Of a DNA stretch of 64,000 nt, positions 53,091-63,350 are shown in pieces. Below the pieces are notes generated by a model. The model ran no database searches. It saw only the letters and a list, made by a program, of their open reading frames with translations, and had not been told where the DNA came from. Within the stretch, counting starts at the first letter, position 1, and each line of letters begins with the position of its first letter. The translations under genes and the position numbers were made by a program. This stretch comes from Endozoicomonas elysicola (GTDB taxonomy: Bacteria > Pseudomonadota > Gammaproteobacteria > Pseudomonadales > Endozoicomonadaceae), in assembly GCF_000710775.1 (NCBI RefSeq), contig NZ_JOJP01000001.1, positions 2,804,968 to 2,868,967 of the forward strand, given 5' to 3'.

Positions 53091-54959
53091 ATGCTCAATC
53101 GCTATCCATTGTGGAAGTACCTGCTGATTCTGGTCATCGTAGGTCTCGGGTTTTTTTATGCCCTTCCCAATCTTTACCCCGCAGACCCCGCTGTACAGGT
53201 GACTGGGGCCAGTTCGTCCAGAGTAATGGATGAGCGTGTTCAGCAGAGAGCTGAGAGGGCTCTTGCTGCTGCCAATGTCGATGTTAAGTCTGTTGAGCTT
53301 GACGATAATGCGCTTCTGATTCGCCTGAACCGCGCTGATCAGCAACAGTTATCCAAGTCGCTGATAAAAGAATCGCTTGGGGATGACTATATTGTTGCCA
53401 TCAACCTGGCCCAGACGACGCCAGACTGGTTGACCTCTATTGGTGCTTACCCAATGAAGTTGGGGCTTGACCTTTCCGGTGGGGTTCACTTTTTGCTGGA
53501 GGTGGATACCGCAAAGGCACTTCAGTTGAAAATGGATATTGCCACGTCGGAAATTCGTTCTGCTCTGCGTAAAGACAAGCTTCGTTATCGTACCATGCCT
53601 GAGCGTGCGGATGGTGCACGACAAATGGCATTTAATGACTCTCAGTCCCGTGATAAGGCTGCCCGTCTGATCAGCAAGGATTTTCCGGATCTGACGTTAG
53701 AAAACTTTGAAGTTAATGGTCGTGCTGTTCTTTCTTACCGTTACTCTGAAACTGCTATTAAAGAGATTGAAGATTACGCGGTGCGTCAGAACCTGACAAC
53801 AGTACGTAATCGTGTAAATGAACTGGGTGTGTCCGAGCCCCTGGTTCAGCGCCAGGGCAGGAATGGCATTGTGGTCGAGCTGCCTGGTGTTCAGGATACC
53901 GCAGAAGCTAAGCGTATTCTGGGTAAAACGGCTAACCTGCAGTTCCGTCTGGAAGCGTTGCCCAGTGCTTCCAGGGCCACTACTGAGTCCTTCAGTTTCC
54001 GTGACTCCCGTCGTCCACCGGTTGATCTTGAGCGGGACATCATCATTACTGGTGATCAGGTATCCAGTGCTCAATCCAACTTCGATACCCAGACCGGGCA
54101 GCCTCAGGTCAATATCAATCTGGATAGCCATGGCGGTACTGTCATGAATCGTTCCACGCGCAATAATGTTGGCCGTGCCATGGCGGTTATCTTTATTGAG
54201 CAGAAGCCTGTTACCAAGGCTGTCACCAAAATGGTTGATGGCAAGCCGGTTAAGGAAACGACTCAAAGCTTCCAGCAGGAAGAGAGTATTATCAGTCTGG
54301 CGACGATTCAGAGTGCCCTGGGTAATCAGTTCCGTATTACTGGTTTGAACTCTTCAGCTGAAGCATCTGAACTGGCGTTGCTGCTGAGAGCGGGTTCTTT
54401 GGCTGCGCCCATGTATTTCGCGGAAGAGAGAACCGTTGGACCAAGTCTGGGTGCAGAGAATATTCAGATGGGCGTTCACTCTACTCTGATTGGTTTTGCT
54501 CTGTTGACCATATTTATGTTGGTGGTTTACCGGGTGTTTGGTTTGCTGGCAAATATTGCCTTGTCAATCAACCTTGTTCTGCTGGTCGCTGTGATGAGCC
54601 TGTTTGGCGCAACGCTGACCATGCCGGGTATTGCTGGTATTGTTTTGACCCTGGGTATGGCGGTAGATGCCAATGTTCTGATTTTCTCTCGTATCCGTGA
54701 GGAGATTCGTGGTGGTCGTCCTATTCAGCGTGCTATTCATGATGGTTTTGACCGGGCGTTTGTTTCCATTTTTGACGGTAATATCACAACGCTGCTGGTG
54801 GGTATTATTCTCTTTGCAGTGGGTACCGGTCCCATTAAAGGGTTTGCGGTCACGTTGTGTATTGGTATTTTGACGTCTATGTTCACCGCCATTGTCTTCA
54901 CGCGTGCTCTGGTTAACCTGACCCACGGCGGTCGTAACCTGAAGAAACTGTATATTTGA
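53091..54959 (+). CDS. secD: protein translocase subunit SecD
   Basis: A 622-residue RND-type membrane protein that uses the proton gradient to help export. It has an N-terminal helix (KYLLILVIVGLGFFYALPN), a large periplasmic domain (LDLSGGVHFLLEVD, VRNRVNELGVSEPLVQRQG) and five C-terminal helices with the conserved LGMAVDANVLIFSRIREE. It lies upstream of secF with an 11-bp gap. Confidence 0.98.
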   Translation: MLNRYPLWKYLLILVIVGLGFFYALPNLYPADPAVQVTGASSSRVMDERVQQRAERALAAANVDVKSVELDDNALLIRLNRADQQQLSKSLIKESLGDDYIVAINLAQTTPDWLTSIGAYPMKLGLDLSGGVHFLLEVDTAKALQLKMDIATSEIRSALRKDKLRYRTMPERADGARQMAFNDSQSRDKAARLISKDFPDLTLENFEVNGRAVLSYRYSETAIKEIEDYAVRQNLTTVRNRVNELGVSEPLVQRQGRNGIVVELPGVQDTAEAKRILGKTANLQFRLEALPSASRATTESFSFRDSRRPPVDLERDIIITGDQVSSAQSNFDTQTGQPQVNINLDSHGGTVMNRSTRNNVGRAMAVIFIEQKPVTKAVTKMVDGKPVKETTQSFQQEESIISLATIQSALGNQFRITGLNSSAEASELALLLRAGSLAAPMYFAEERTVGPSLGAENIQMGVHSTLIGFALLTIFMLVVYRVFGLLANIALSINLVLLVAVMSLFGATLTMPGIAGIVLTLGMAVDANVLIFSRIREEIRGGRPIQRAIHDGFDRAFVSIFDGNITTLLVGIILFAVGTGPIKGFAVTLCIGILTSMFTAIVFTRALVNLTHGGRNLKKLYI

Positions 54960-54969
54960 GGTGGCAGTG

Positions 54970-55887
54970 ATGAATGATTTAAAAGTCATAAATTTCATGC
55001 GACTGCGCTCCTATGCTTCTGTGCTGTCGCTGATCTTGATGCTGGGCTCAATAGGTGCGCTCGCGGTTAAGGGTATTAACTGGGGGCTTGATTTTACCGG
55101 TGGTACGTTGATTGAGCTGGTTTATGATCAGCCGGTAAAAACTTCTGAGATTCGTGAGCAGCTGGCAACGGCTGGTTACGAGAACGTTGTCGTTCAGGAG
55201 TTTGGTTCCGCAGAAGATATCCTGGTTCGAATTCCTGGTGATGATCCAAAAATGGGGGCAGAGGTTGCCAGCTTGTTAGGTCAAAACTATGAGGGCAGCG
55301 TCGAAGCAGTCCGGGTCGAGTTTGTTGGACCACAGGTTGGTGAAAGGCTGCGTGAGCAGGGCGGTCTGGGTATGCTGTTTGCCATGCTCCTGATTACGCT
55401 CTACATCGCTTTCCGTTTCCAGTTCAAGTTCTCCGTTGGTGCTATTCTTTCCCTGGCGCACGATGTGATCTTCACGTTGGGGCTGTTTGCGCTTTTGGGG
55501 CTTCAGTTTGACCTGACGGTAATGGCTGCGTTGCTTGCGGTAATAGGTTACTCCCTGAATGATACGATCATTGTTTATGACCGTATTCGTGAGAATTTCC
55601 GCAAGCTGAGAAAGGGTGATGCAGAAGAAGTTATTAATGTCTCGCTGACCCAGACCCTGGGTCGTACTTTAGCGACTTCTGGTACCACCTTGATGGTGTT
55701 GTTGGCTTTGTTTCTGTTCGGTGGCGATATGATTCACAACTTTGCCCTGGCATTGATTGTGGGTGTGGGGGTGGGTACCTATTCTTCTATCTATATCGCA
55801 TCCAATATGCTGATCTACATGAGAATCAGCAGGGAAGACCTGATTGTTCCTGTTAAGGAAAATGAGGAGCTCGACCAGACGCCTTGA
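54970..55887 (+). CDS. secF: protein translocase subunit SecF
   Basis: A 305-residue partner of SecD. It shows GLDFTGGTLIEL, FVGPQVGERLREQGGLGMLF and VIGYSLNDTIIVYDRIRENF. ATG at 54970 has GAGGTGG seven bases upstream. A GTG at 54961 would overlap that site. Confidence 0.97.
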   Translation: MNDLKVINFMRLRSYASVLSLILMLGSIGALAVKGINWGLDFTGGTLIELVYDQPVKTSEIREQLATAGYENVVVQEFGSAEDILVRIPGDDPKMGAEVASLLGQNYEGSVEAVRVEFVGPQVGERLREQGGLGMLFAMLLITLYIAFRFQFKFSVGAILSLAHDVIFTLGLFALLGLQFDLTVMAALLAVIGYSLNDTIIVYDRIRENFRKLRKGDAEEVINVSLTQTLGRTLATSGTTLMVLLALFLFGGDMIHNFALALIVGVGVGTYSSIYIASNMLIYMRISREDLIVPVKENEELDQTP

Positions 55888-55906
55888 GCCTCTGGTTTGA
55901 TTATTG

Positions 55907-55933
55907 AAAACCGGCGCTTTTGCCGGTTTTTTT
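55907..55933 (+). terminator. terminator after secF
   Basis: AAAACCGGC (55907-55915) pairs with GCCGGTTTT (55922-55930), followed by more T residues. Confidence 0.9.
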
Positions 55934-55985
55934 ATGGTTTGATGTTGGGGAATTTGTGGTATTAATTTTTCGGCGATTTCAGCGT

Positions 55986-56345
55986 ATGCCGGTGGCTATA
56001 CATCGCTTTCTGTTTTTTTCACTGCTGACTTTTGTGTTGGTTATGTCATTGATTCCGGGTGAGGCTGATCCTTCCGGTTTTATTAACGACAAGGTTAAGC
56101 ATGTGCTGGTATTTTTTATGCTGACGTTTGTTATGGAGATGTTGGCCTATCCATCAGAAAAATGGGGTATTCGAAAGCCGTTTTGGTTGATGATGTTTGG
56201 TGTGTTGATCGAGGTTTTGCAGGGACAGAGCGGATATAGGGATTTTTCGCTGGGGGATATGGTGGCTGATGGTGTGGGGGTTGTACTGTTTTATGCGGGC
56301 TTAAAGAGTTTGCAATATTTCTGGATAAAGAAAAGTGAGGCGTAA
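55986..56345 (+). CDS. VanZ-like small membrane protein
   Basis: A 119-residue membrane protein with three or four helices. DKVKHVLVFFMLTF and GVLIEVLQGQSGYRDFSLGD are the VanZ-family signature. Its role is unclear in Gram-negative bacteria. ATG at 55986 is used. A GTG at 55956 behind GGGGA is plausible. A start at 55920 would fall inside the secF terminator. Confidence 0.8.
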   Translation: MPVAIHRFLFFSLLTFVLVMSLIPGEADPSGFINDKVKHVLVFFMLTFVMEMLAYPSEKWGIRKPFWLMMFGVLIEVLQGQSGYRDFSLGDMVADGVGVVLFYAGLKSLQYFWIKKSEA

Positions 56346-56358
56346 TGGCCTCACTTTT
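56331..56358. terminator. bidirectional terminator between vanZ-like gene and suhB
   Basis: AAAAGTGAGGC (56331-56341) pairs perfectly with GCCTCACTTTT (56348-56358). It lies between convergent stop codons. Confidence 0.85.
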
Positions 56359-56365
56359 CAATGCA

Positions 56366-57184
56366 TCACTGGCGGAACATGCCTTCTGTTACGAAAGGTC
56401 TGATCCGCTTCAGTACTTCCTTAAAGCAGCCACTGTTGCCAGCGACGATCTGGTTGTTCTGCATATAGGTGTGTCCACCCTTGAAGTCGCCAACGAGGCC
56501 ACCTGATTCTTGAACCATCAGAACGCCGGCTGCCATGTCATAGTCCTGCAGACCGATTTCCCAGAATGCATCCAGGCGGCCAGCGGCAACATAAGCGAGA
56601 TCGAGGGCTGCGGAACCAGCGCGGCGAATGCCAGCGGTATCACCAAGCAGTGATCTCATCATGTTGAGATAGCTGTCCAAGTGGTTGATGCCGGGATTCA
56701 TAAATGGGATTCCGGTACCAATTAGCGCCCCTTCCAGATTTCTGCGATTACCTACACGCATGCGCTTACTGTTGAGAGTGGCACCATGGCCGCGGCTGGC
56801 GCAGTACTCTTCTTCTTTGAGGGGGTCGACAATGACCGCGTGCTCGAGGCGTCCACGATACTGAACGGCAATAGAAACCGCAAAATGAGGAATGCCATTA
56901 ATGAAGTTGGTGGTGCCATCCAGTGGGTCGATGATCCAGAGGTAATCTTTGCCTGCACCTGTTCCTTCGCGATGGCCGGACTCTTCACCATAAAAACCGT
57001 GATCAGGGTAGGTTTTGCTCAAAGAGTCGATAATGACCTTCTCGGCAGCCTTGTCTACTTCAGTCACAAAGTCGTTGCGGCTTTTGAATTCCACGTTAAC
57101 GTGATCGAGATCTTTGTAGGCGCGGGCAATGATTTCGCCAGCCTGGCGCGCTGCACGCAGCGCCATATTAACCATCGGTTGCAT
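56366..57184 (-). CDS. suhB: inositol-1-monophosphatase family protein SuhB
   Basis: A 272-residue Mg-dependent phosphatase. Motifs: EVDKAAEKVIIDSL, the metal site YGEESG and WIIDPLDGTTNFINGIPHFA, and RRAGSAALDLAYVAAGRLDA with LQDYDMAAG. The start MQPMVNMALRAARQAG matches the Escherichia coli protein (MHPML-). SuhB is also part of rRNA antitermination complexes. Confidence 0.96.
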   Translation of the reverse strand: MQPMVNMALRAARQAGEIIARAYKDLDHVNVEFKSRNDFVTEVDKAAEKVIIDSLSKTYPDHGFYGEESGHREGTGAGKDYLWIIDPLDGTTNFINGIPHFAVSIAVQYRGRLEHAVIVDPLKEEEYCASRGHGATLNSKRMRVGNRRNLEGALIGTGIPFMNPGINHLDSYLNMMRSLLGDTAGIRRAGSAALDLAYVAAGRLDAFWEIGLQDYDMAAGVLMVQESGGLVGDFKGGHTYMQNNQIVAGNSGCFKEVLKRIRPFVTEGMFRQ

Positions 57185-57508
57185 AGGCTTAAATTACGTC
57201 TGAACTGTGAAAGATCGAATCGGGGTGGAGTGGGATTATACGGGATTCAATGATCCGTCTGTATCCCGACAGCCATGAGCTGAGTGTACGCTCATCGGAC
57301 AACCGAACCGCCGAAACCATGAAAATACCTGCATAGTTGGAAATGTCAGAATTTTCATAATACAAATTGGGTGCGAATTCTGACAGGATGGAGGCCAACT
57401 TGCAATGGAGCGAGCTCCCTTACTTGTCGGTAGTTTTACTATGGACTTGGCTTTAGCCGTAATTTGAGTACACTGGCGAACTGATATTATATAAAGCTAG
57501 AGATTCCT
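57185..57508. other. divergent promoter region suhB/trmJ
   Basis: 324 bp without a credible gene. A plausible trmJ promoter is TTGAGT near 57462 with TTATAT about 17 bp later, close to the start at 57509. Confidence 0.5.
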
Positions 57509-58252
57509 GTGGTGCTCGACAATATTTCCATTGTACTGGTTAATCCTTCTCATCCCGGCAATATCGGGGCGGCTGCCCGAGCTATGAAAACCATGGGTCT
57601 GAGCCAGTTATGTCTGGTATCGCCTGATGATTTTCCGTCGGGTACCGCGACTGCGCTGGCCTCAGGTGCAGATGATATTCTCAGAAATGCCCGAATTTGT
57701 GCAACGCTCGATGAGGCGCTGGCTGATTGTCAGTTTGTAGTCGGTACCAGTGCCCGGGTGAGAGGTGTGTCTCTACCGTTAGTAGATCCTCGTGCTTGTG
57801 CTCAGAGCATTATTGATGAGGCGGTAACTCAGAAAGTTGCCCTGATTTTTGGTCGGGAGGATAAGGGGCTGACCAATGAGCAGCTGCAGCGTTGCCATCT
57901 TCAGGTTCATATTCCCACGAACGAAGATTTTAGTTCGTTGAATCTCGGTGCAGCCGTTCAGGTGATGAGCTACGAATTAAGAATGCAGCAGCTAATTAAT
58001 GCGGATGCGCTGGAAATGCCGAAGCCTCGTACTCATGAGCTGGCAAATATGGATGATATGGAACGCTACTACGATCATCTACACCAGGTGTTGATGGAGA
58101 TTGGTTTTCTGGATCACAGTAGTCATGAGAAGATTATGGCGAAACTGCGTCGTCTTTATGGTCGGGTTCGACCTGACCGTGTTGAGCTGAGTATTTTGAG
58201 AGGGGTTTTGTCAGAAACTCAGAGATGTCTTGCGTCAGACAATAAAAAGTAA
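57509..58252 (+). CDS. trmJ: tRNA (cytidine/uridine-2'-O-)-methyltransferase TrmJ
   Basis: A 247-residue SPOUT methyltransferase that modifies position 32 of tRNAs. N-terminal VLVNPSHPGNIGAAARAMKT, then ALIFGREDKGLTNEQLQRC and SSLNLGAAVQVMSYEL form the knot that binds S-adenosylmethionine. Two adjacent GTG codons (57509, 57512) can start it. The trmJ-cysE order is common in related gammaproteobacteria. Confidence 0.96.
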   Translation: MVLDNISIVLVNPSHPGNIGAAARAMKTMGLSQLCLVSPDDFPSGTATALASGADDILRNARICATLDEALADCQFVVGTSARVRGVSLPLVDPRACAQSIIDEAVTQKVALIFGREDKGLTNEQLQRCHLQVHIPTNEDFSSLNLGAAVQVMSYELRMQQLINADALEMPKPRTHELANMDDMERYYDHLHQVLMEIGFLDHSSHEKIMAKLRRLYGRVRPDRVELSILRGVLSETQRCLASDNKK

Positions 58253-58386
58253 ATAAACGATGGAGGCTTCTGTATGTTGCTGATTGTGCATCGGAAGCTT
58301 TTATGACGGCGGGATGTTTTGTGTAGCTGAGTTTGATGCTGAACTTCCCGTGGTCAGTAAAGGATAACAACAGGCAGGCGCAGACC

Positions 58387-59199
58387 ATGTTTGAGCGAAT
58401 AAAAGAAGATATTAAAACCGTAATGGCCCGGGACCCGGCCGCCCGCGGTACCTTTGAAGTTATTACCAATTACCCCGGGCTGCATGCCCTGTTGCTTCAT
58501 CGAGTGTCTCATAAGTTGTGGAAAGCTGGTTTTCTCTGGCTGGGGCGGACACTCTCAACATTTAATCGCTGGTTTACCGGTATTGAGATTCATCCCGGGG
58601 CAACCATCGGTCGTCGTTTTTTTATTGATCATGGCATGGGGGTGGTCATTGGTGAAACGGCGGTTATTCATGATGATGTCACGCTATATCATGGTGTGAC
58701 ACTGGGGGGGACTTCTCCGAATAAAGGTAAGGAACATCCAGCCAACCAGGGTAAGCGGCATCCGACGTTAGCAAATGGGGTTGTTGTTGGAGCTGGTGCC
58801 AAAGTCCTTGGGCCATTCCTTGTGGGAGAGGGAGCCAGAATTGGATCCAATGCTGTTGTTGTGCGCGAAGTTCCACCTGGCGCAACGGTTGTTGGTATTC
58901 CCGGTAGGATTGTTAAAAGGCCTGATAACAAGGATGATCGCCGCCAAGCCAATGCAGAAAAAATGGCAGAAAAGATGGGGTTTGATGCTTATGCGGTCAC
59001 TTCAGAAATGCCTGACCCGACAGCGCATGCTATCTCAGCCATGCTGGATCACCTTCATGAGGTCGATTCACGCTTTGATACCTTATGCCAAGTATTAAAG
59101 GACAATGGGCTTGAGTGTAAGGTAAGGCCATTGCCAGAGTTGAAGAAAGAGGACTTCGAGCCGGTTAAGGAAGAGAGTCGAGAGGTGCTGACTGACTAG
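58387..59199 (+). CDS. cysE: serine O-acetyltransferase
   Basis: A 270-residue enzyme that acetylates serine for cysteine synthesis. It has an N-terminal helical part, then the left-handed beta-helix hexapeptide repeats ([60 protein letters not shown]). ATG at 58387 ([20 protein letters not shown]) is the family-like start. Length matches the short CysE type, with about 60 extra C-terminal residues. Confidence 0.95.
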   Translation: MFERIKEDIKTVMARDPAARGTFEVITNYPGLHALLLHRVSHKLWKAGFLWLGRTLSTFNRWFTGIEIHPGATIGRRFFIDHGMGVVIGETAVIHDDVTLYHGVTLGGTSPNKGKEHPANQGKRHPTLANGVVVGAGAKVLGPFLVGEGARIGSNAVVVREVPPGATVVGIPGRIVKRPDNKDDRRQANAEKMAEKMGFDAYAVTSEMPDPTAHAISAMLDHLHEVDSRFDTLCQVLKDNGLECKVRPLPELKKEDFEPVKEESREVLTD

Positions 59200-59238
59200 G
59201 AGAGCTTCTTCTGGTTATTATGGAGGAGCTTGGGTTGT

Positions 59239-59277
59239 TCTGCACAACAACAAATACAGTACCTGTTGTTGTGCAGA
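59239..59277 (+). terminator. hairpin after cysE
   Basis: TCTGCACAACAACA (59239-59252) and TGTTGTTGTGCAGA (59264-59277) form a perfect 14-bp stem without a following U tract. Termination is likely but not certain. Confidence 0.55.
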
Positions 59278-59355
59278 TGTCGGAAGATTTAAAAGTGGTG
59301 ACTCATACTTTCTTAACTCATTAAGAACGACTGCTCTTGTGTTATATCGTTGCTA

Positions 59356-60690
59356 TCAATTATACATAGCGAACCCTGCTTTCTGTCCTTTGACAAAGTC
59401 TTCGTATTGCTCTGGTGTCATCCCAAAGTCAAAAGCATTAACTCTTTTTTGTATTGTTTCTGCCCCTGAAAAGTGGAAAGTATTGCAGTGAATATTCATT
59501 TTTTGGCAAGTGCTTTCGATGTATTCTAAATTTTCACGGATATCGTCAATAAAGCAAACGTGTCTGGTTCCTTGAAACTTTTCATTTATATATTGTTCAA
59601 GGGCAGCTCCTTTTGTGCCATAAGCGCTCTCTATGCTGTCAAACATGTTGGGGTTAAGACCTGCCTTTCTTAGCTTAACTTCGGTTTCTTCTTTGCTGGC
59701 CTTGGTTAGTAAGATGATATGGCTGTCGGGAGCCTTTTGTCTTATTTCTCTTATTACTCTCGGGGTTTCTGCTTCGATCAAGACTTTTTGTCTTTTACCA
59801 TGAATGATGTCAGTAGCAATAATCGTCTCATCAACATCCAAAACTACTAATGTTTTATATCCATTCTGAACATGATCGGTGAGTATTCCAATGCTGGCTA
59901 CATCCTGTTTTCGATCAGGGGTTGGTAGATGTTCAAGTTGTGGGCTGCATCTTGCACCTGATTGATGGTAAGGCTCAGTGATAGCTGTTAATCGACTTGT
60001 GGAGCCTGATCCGGCAGTAGGTCTTAGTGAGGATGCGTATGTACTGCTTGCTGCCGTTTGTGAATAAAAGCAAGGCTGAGTAGCGGTTGAAGCCTTTTCA
60101 TCCCATTGTGAATATTGTTTTTTAATTGCTTCGTAATTTAGAAGTTCCTTGTCTGGGTGGCTGGGGGTGAACCGGCCTGAGGAGTCTGGTTGGAAATAAA
60201 GCTGCTCATCAAATGATGTGATAGCTCTTATCTCATCATTAAAAAAAGCGCCGTCAGTGGTATTTTCAAAGAGTGCTTTTAGACTTTTGCATTGTTCTTC
60301 AGTGAGTGGTGCGTCGTGTGTGGTTATTAAATGCAATCGTTCTCGTGTATGTCGCGAAGGCTGTCTCGCTCCTTCTAATGGGTTGTATGATGGTGAGTTA
60401 GGTATGTGAATCATTCGCTCGTTTGTTGTAGTTACTGTGAGAGTTCTTTGAGCAAGTGTTTTTGTTGCTTCCGGTAGTTCCATATAAAAATCTTGTGCCA
60501 GTTTTATATTGGCTGCTGTATGATTTTCTTCGCCTACCTCTGTGTTAAAAATACCTATGACCTTATAATTTCCATTAACGAGGTAAGGCTGTCCATTTGC
60601 TTGTTCTACCTGGTATTTACCAGTATGGAGGTTGCATTCGATTGACTTCTGGCTGCTTGAAATTAGCGCCGCTCTGAGTGGTGAATCCAT
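59356..60690 (-). CDS. effector-like protein: shared N-terminal domain plus C-terminal HAD phosphatase
   Basis: A 444-residue protein with no signal peptide. Residues of about 20-200 match the N-terminal domain of the protein at 61115 (pattern GKY, then V..F, NI..AQ.F, LAQ.T, C-K-S-L, FF-N-D, T-S-[FL]-D-E, QY..W). Residues of about 270-430 form a HAD phosphatase: VVLDVDETI (DxDxT nucleophile), ILLTKAS (motif II), GTKGAAL (motif III Lys) and FIDDIREN (motif IV). It resembles HAD-type proteins such as DUF2608 of intracellular bacteria. A translocated effector is plausible, but no secretion signal is recognised. AAGGAA precedes the ATG. Confidence 0.75.
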   Translation of the reverse strand: MDSPLRAALISSSQKSIECNLHTGKYQVEQANGQPYLVNGNYKVIGIFNTEVGEENHTAANIKLAQDFYMELPEATKTLAQRTLTVTTTNERMIHIPNSPSYNPLEGARQPSRHTRERLHLITTHDAPLTEEQCKSLKALFENTTDGAFFNDEIRAITSFDEQLYFQPDSSGRFTPSHPDKELLNYEAIKKQYSQWDEKASTATQPCFYSQTAASSTYASSLRPTAGSGSTSRLTAITEPYHQSGARCSPQLEHLPTPDRKQDVASIGILTDHVQNGYKTLVVLDVDETIIATDIIHGKRQKVLIEAETPRVIREIRQKAPDSHIILLTKASKEETEVKLRKAGLNPNMFDSIESAYGTKGAALEQYINEKFQGTRHVCFIDDIRENLEYIESTCQKMNIHCNTFHFSGAETIQKRVNAFDFGMTPEQYEDFVKGQKAGFAMYN

Positions 60691-61114
60691 TTGTTTAATT
60701 CCTTGATTGAATAGTTGCTAATGCCATTAATTTCTTGGGCTTAATAGTTGAGACATTGTCCATCAATATAATATCCGTCATTAACAAATTGGTTAGTAAT
60801 ATGGACGTGCATAAAACCAGAGCTCCTGATCAACCGTTGTTGATGGTCATTATGCTTCAACAACAGTAATCTAAAAGTTTGTTCATATCGTAGTGGGATA
60901 AGGCCTTACAGGGCTTTCGTACATTTAAGATTTTATTGGGATTCTGTGAGCATCGATAAGAGTGTTTACCTGGGGTTGGCAATAGTTGCTGGTTTTGTTG
61001 AGAAGACTATTAAATTTTGAAGGGGTAGATACCATTATACACGGATGATAATGGTATCTCTTAAAACAGGAGAATAAGAAAGCCGAGACGCTTTCTTTGA
61101 CCTGGTTTCGAAAG
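60691..61114. other. A/T-rich intergenic region with hairpin
   Basis: 424 bp without a gene. A perfect 11-bp hairpin (61027-61037 with 61049-61059, AGATACCATTA/TAATGGTATCT) lies about 55 bp past the stop of the 61115 gene on the minus strand and is its likely terminator. A GTTGTTGA/TCAACAAC hairpin occurs near 60835-60857. Confidence 0.5.
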
Positions 61115-62941
61115 CTAGCGCAAAGCTGGTTTTTCAGTTTGTGAGGCTAGTTGTTTTTTAGCGCATTGGTCATTCAGTTCCATGGTTTGCAGTGCTACCT
61201 GGCATATATTCAAAAGGAAATCGGCGTCTTGAAAGCTTGCGCTATCTTGTGTCGCCAGGGATGCCTCAACTTTTTTGTGTAGGCTAAACATTTGCTGAGC
61301 ATAGGTCTTGTAGCACGCCATATCTTTCGGGTTGGCAGCTACTGCAGCTGGCACCTTCAAGCTTCCTGACTCAATATCGATCACTTTGCCACTTTTTATT
61401 AAAGCTTTAAATCCGGATAAGAGTTTCTCTTTTGCTTCGGCTGGGCCGCCTTCGCGACGGTACCTTCCATCGGATTCGGCTTTTTTCATGTCGAATTTAA
61501 ACGCAAAGTCGGGTGTATCATAGTTTTGATCTAAGAAACGTCGAACTTCTGCAGCATCGCTTTGATGGCCTCTAAGAATACGGACTGCCTCTTTAAAAAA
61601 TTGCGCTGCAGATGTGTCCGCTACAGCAACCGTTAAAGGTGAGTCTTCTTTATTTGTTTTTGTGGAGTCGCAAGCCTCGTAATAAGAGTCTTTGTTCGCA
61701 AGCAGGTGGCTGGATGTGTCATTACTTCTTTGAATGCACTGTTCTGCAATCTCTATTGCAATATCGGTTTTTGTCTGCAGATTATCTGCTGAACGGAACC
61801 TTGCCATTAAGGGTGACAAAGCTGCTCTGGATGTTTCAACCATAAACATTTGATAAAGGTGGTGTTCAAAAAAACCACGGTGTTCAAAAATTGATTTACA
61901 GTGGTCAGGGTAGTTGGCTTTCCCAAGAACGTCTCTCGTTCTCATAAAGTCGCACAGCTCTTTATGTTCTTTTTTGAAGCTATCATAAGAGCCTTTGTAG
62001 CCAGAAAAGTAATGCCGAATCACAACTGGCTGCTGTTGCTCCCTCTTGGCTGCTTCAGTCTGTCCTGCGGTCATTTTGGGCATGGGGCTCATTGCTTTTA
62101 CAACGGCTTTTGAGGAGCTTGGACGTGAGCCGACGACAGCCTCCGGGGTGGGGCGCCTCTCTGTATTTCTGTGCGGTTGTTCAGAAGTCCAGGTGCTGTT
62201 AAGTGTAGCCAGTTTGCCTTTGTTTGCTGGTGTCGTTGAGTAAGCCTGTTGTGGTTGTTTAGCGGTAAAGGACGGTTTTGATCTTGAGGTTTGTGCACTG
62301 GCTACCGGCGCTTTTTCCCAGCGAAGATACTGGCTTTTTATGTCGTCATAACCTGTAAGCTGTGCCCTTGCAGGCCTGGTAGAGAACCCTCCATCGTTAT
62401 TTGGTGAAAAATAAAAACGTTCATCCAGGGAGGTAAGTGCTTTCAGGTCATCGTTGAAAAAGACTTCTCCCCTCTCGATATGCATCTGGAGGCTCTTACA
62501 ATGATCGTTTGTCAGTTGAGTTATATGTGTTTGGGTTGGGCGTGGAAGCCCTGTCGTTTTGCTGGTGCTGGGAGTATGAGCTCTTTGTATTTCGCCTGAG
62601 GCCGCCTTGGCTGCAGGGTTTATCATTGATTGAGTGTTATTTTTGATTTTAACGGTCATTTGCGCGAGCTGCTGAAGCCTTGGAGATAGGCCACGGAAGA
62701 GCTGTTGAGCAAAACTGATATTGTTTAGGGTGTTTTTTTGAGGAGTGATCTTGCCGTCAAGGAAGCATACAACCCTTTTTTCATTATCAAGGAGGTATGT
62801 TCCGGACTCTTCTTTTAATCCGTATTTCCCATTCCTGAGTCCTTGTTCGATTTGTGTATGTATATTCTGGGGGGGGCGTGATTCTGATTTGTGTATCCAT
62901 TTGTCATCGTCCTTTGATTGATCATAGTAATTATTCATCAA
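61115..62941 (-). CDS. effector-like protein with shared N-terminal domain and helical C-terminal domain
   Basis: A 608-residue protein, no signal peptide, AAGGG upstream of ATG. Residues of about 30-215 share the N-terminal domain of the protein at 59356. A Ser/Thr/Pro/Gln-rich linker (about 220-300) follows, then a helix-rich C-terminal domain with YFSGYKGSYDSFKKEHKELC, RFLDQNYDTPDFAFKFDMKK and DADFLLNICQVALQTMELND. I do not recognise the C-terminal family and see no catalytic motif. The 3' third is duplicated almost exactly from 63351. This mosaic layout, low GC and duplication suggest a fast-evolving accessory or effector family. Confidence 0.7.
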   Translation of the reverse strand: MMNNYYDQSKDDDKWIHKSESRPPQNIHTQIEQGLRNGKYGLKEESGTYLLDNEKRVVCFLDGKITPQKNTLNNISFAQQLFRGLSPRLQQLAQMTVKIKNNTQSMINPAAKAASGEIQRAHTPSTSKTTGLPRPTQTHITQLTNDHCKSLQMHIERGEVFFNDDLKALTSLDERFYFSPNNDGGFSTRPARAQLTGYDDIKSQYLRWEKAPVASAQTSRSKPSFTAKQPQQAYSTTPANKGKLATLNSTWTSEQPHRNTERRPTPEAVVGSRPSSSKAVVKAMSPMPKMTAGQTEAAKREQQQPVVIRHYFSGYKGSYDSFKKEHKELCDFMRTRDVLGKANYPDHCKSIFEHRGFFEHHLYQMFMVETSRAALSPLMARFRSADNLQTKTDIAIEIAEQCIQRSNDTSSHLLANKDSYYEACDSTKTNKEDSPLTVAVADTSAAQFFKEAVRILRGHQSDAAEVRRFLDQNYDTPDFAFKFDMKKAESDGRYRREGGPAEAKEKLLSGFKALIKSGKVIDIESGSLKVPAAVAANPKDMACYKTYAQQMFSLHKKVEASLATQDSASFQDADFLLNICQVALQTMELNDQCAKKQLASQTEKPALR

Positions 62942-63350
62942 TACCCTTAACGGGCTATCGTTGTCTTTGAGACAATAATTATTTGAAAATGATCAGTCTT
63001 TGACACGTTGGTTAGCTATAATAACCATTTTGATGGTAAAGACGCCGTTCAGCTTCATTGAACTGGTTTGATGTAGAACTACTCCACCAGTAACCGTTCT
63101 CCTCATGGAATATGGCTATACGAACCAGACTGCGCGCCCCACAGGGTTCTGAATCTGATGTCAGCAGAATCTAATATTGTCTGCAATTGTAGATAGGGCG
63201 AGGGCTAATTCTACAAATTGGTGTAGATAGCCTTACTTTCCAATGACTGAAACCCTTGATGTTTCGATACATGTGGAAGAATTGGATAGGTGCAAGTGCC
63301 TGCAGGCGTACGCTGCAGGCTTGATGCTTTCTTTAACCTGGTTTCGAAAG
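62942..63350. other. intergenic region between duplicated effector-like genes
   Basis: 409 bp with no gene. A perfect GCCTGCAG/CTGCAGGC hairpin (63298-63305 with 63313-63320) sits about 30 bp past the stop of the 63351 gene. Similarity to the region 3' of the 61115 gene starts only in the last 35 bp (CTTTCTTT-ACCTGGTTTCGA), marking the duplication edge. Confidence 0.5.
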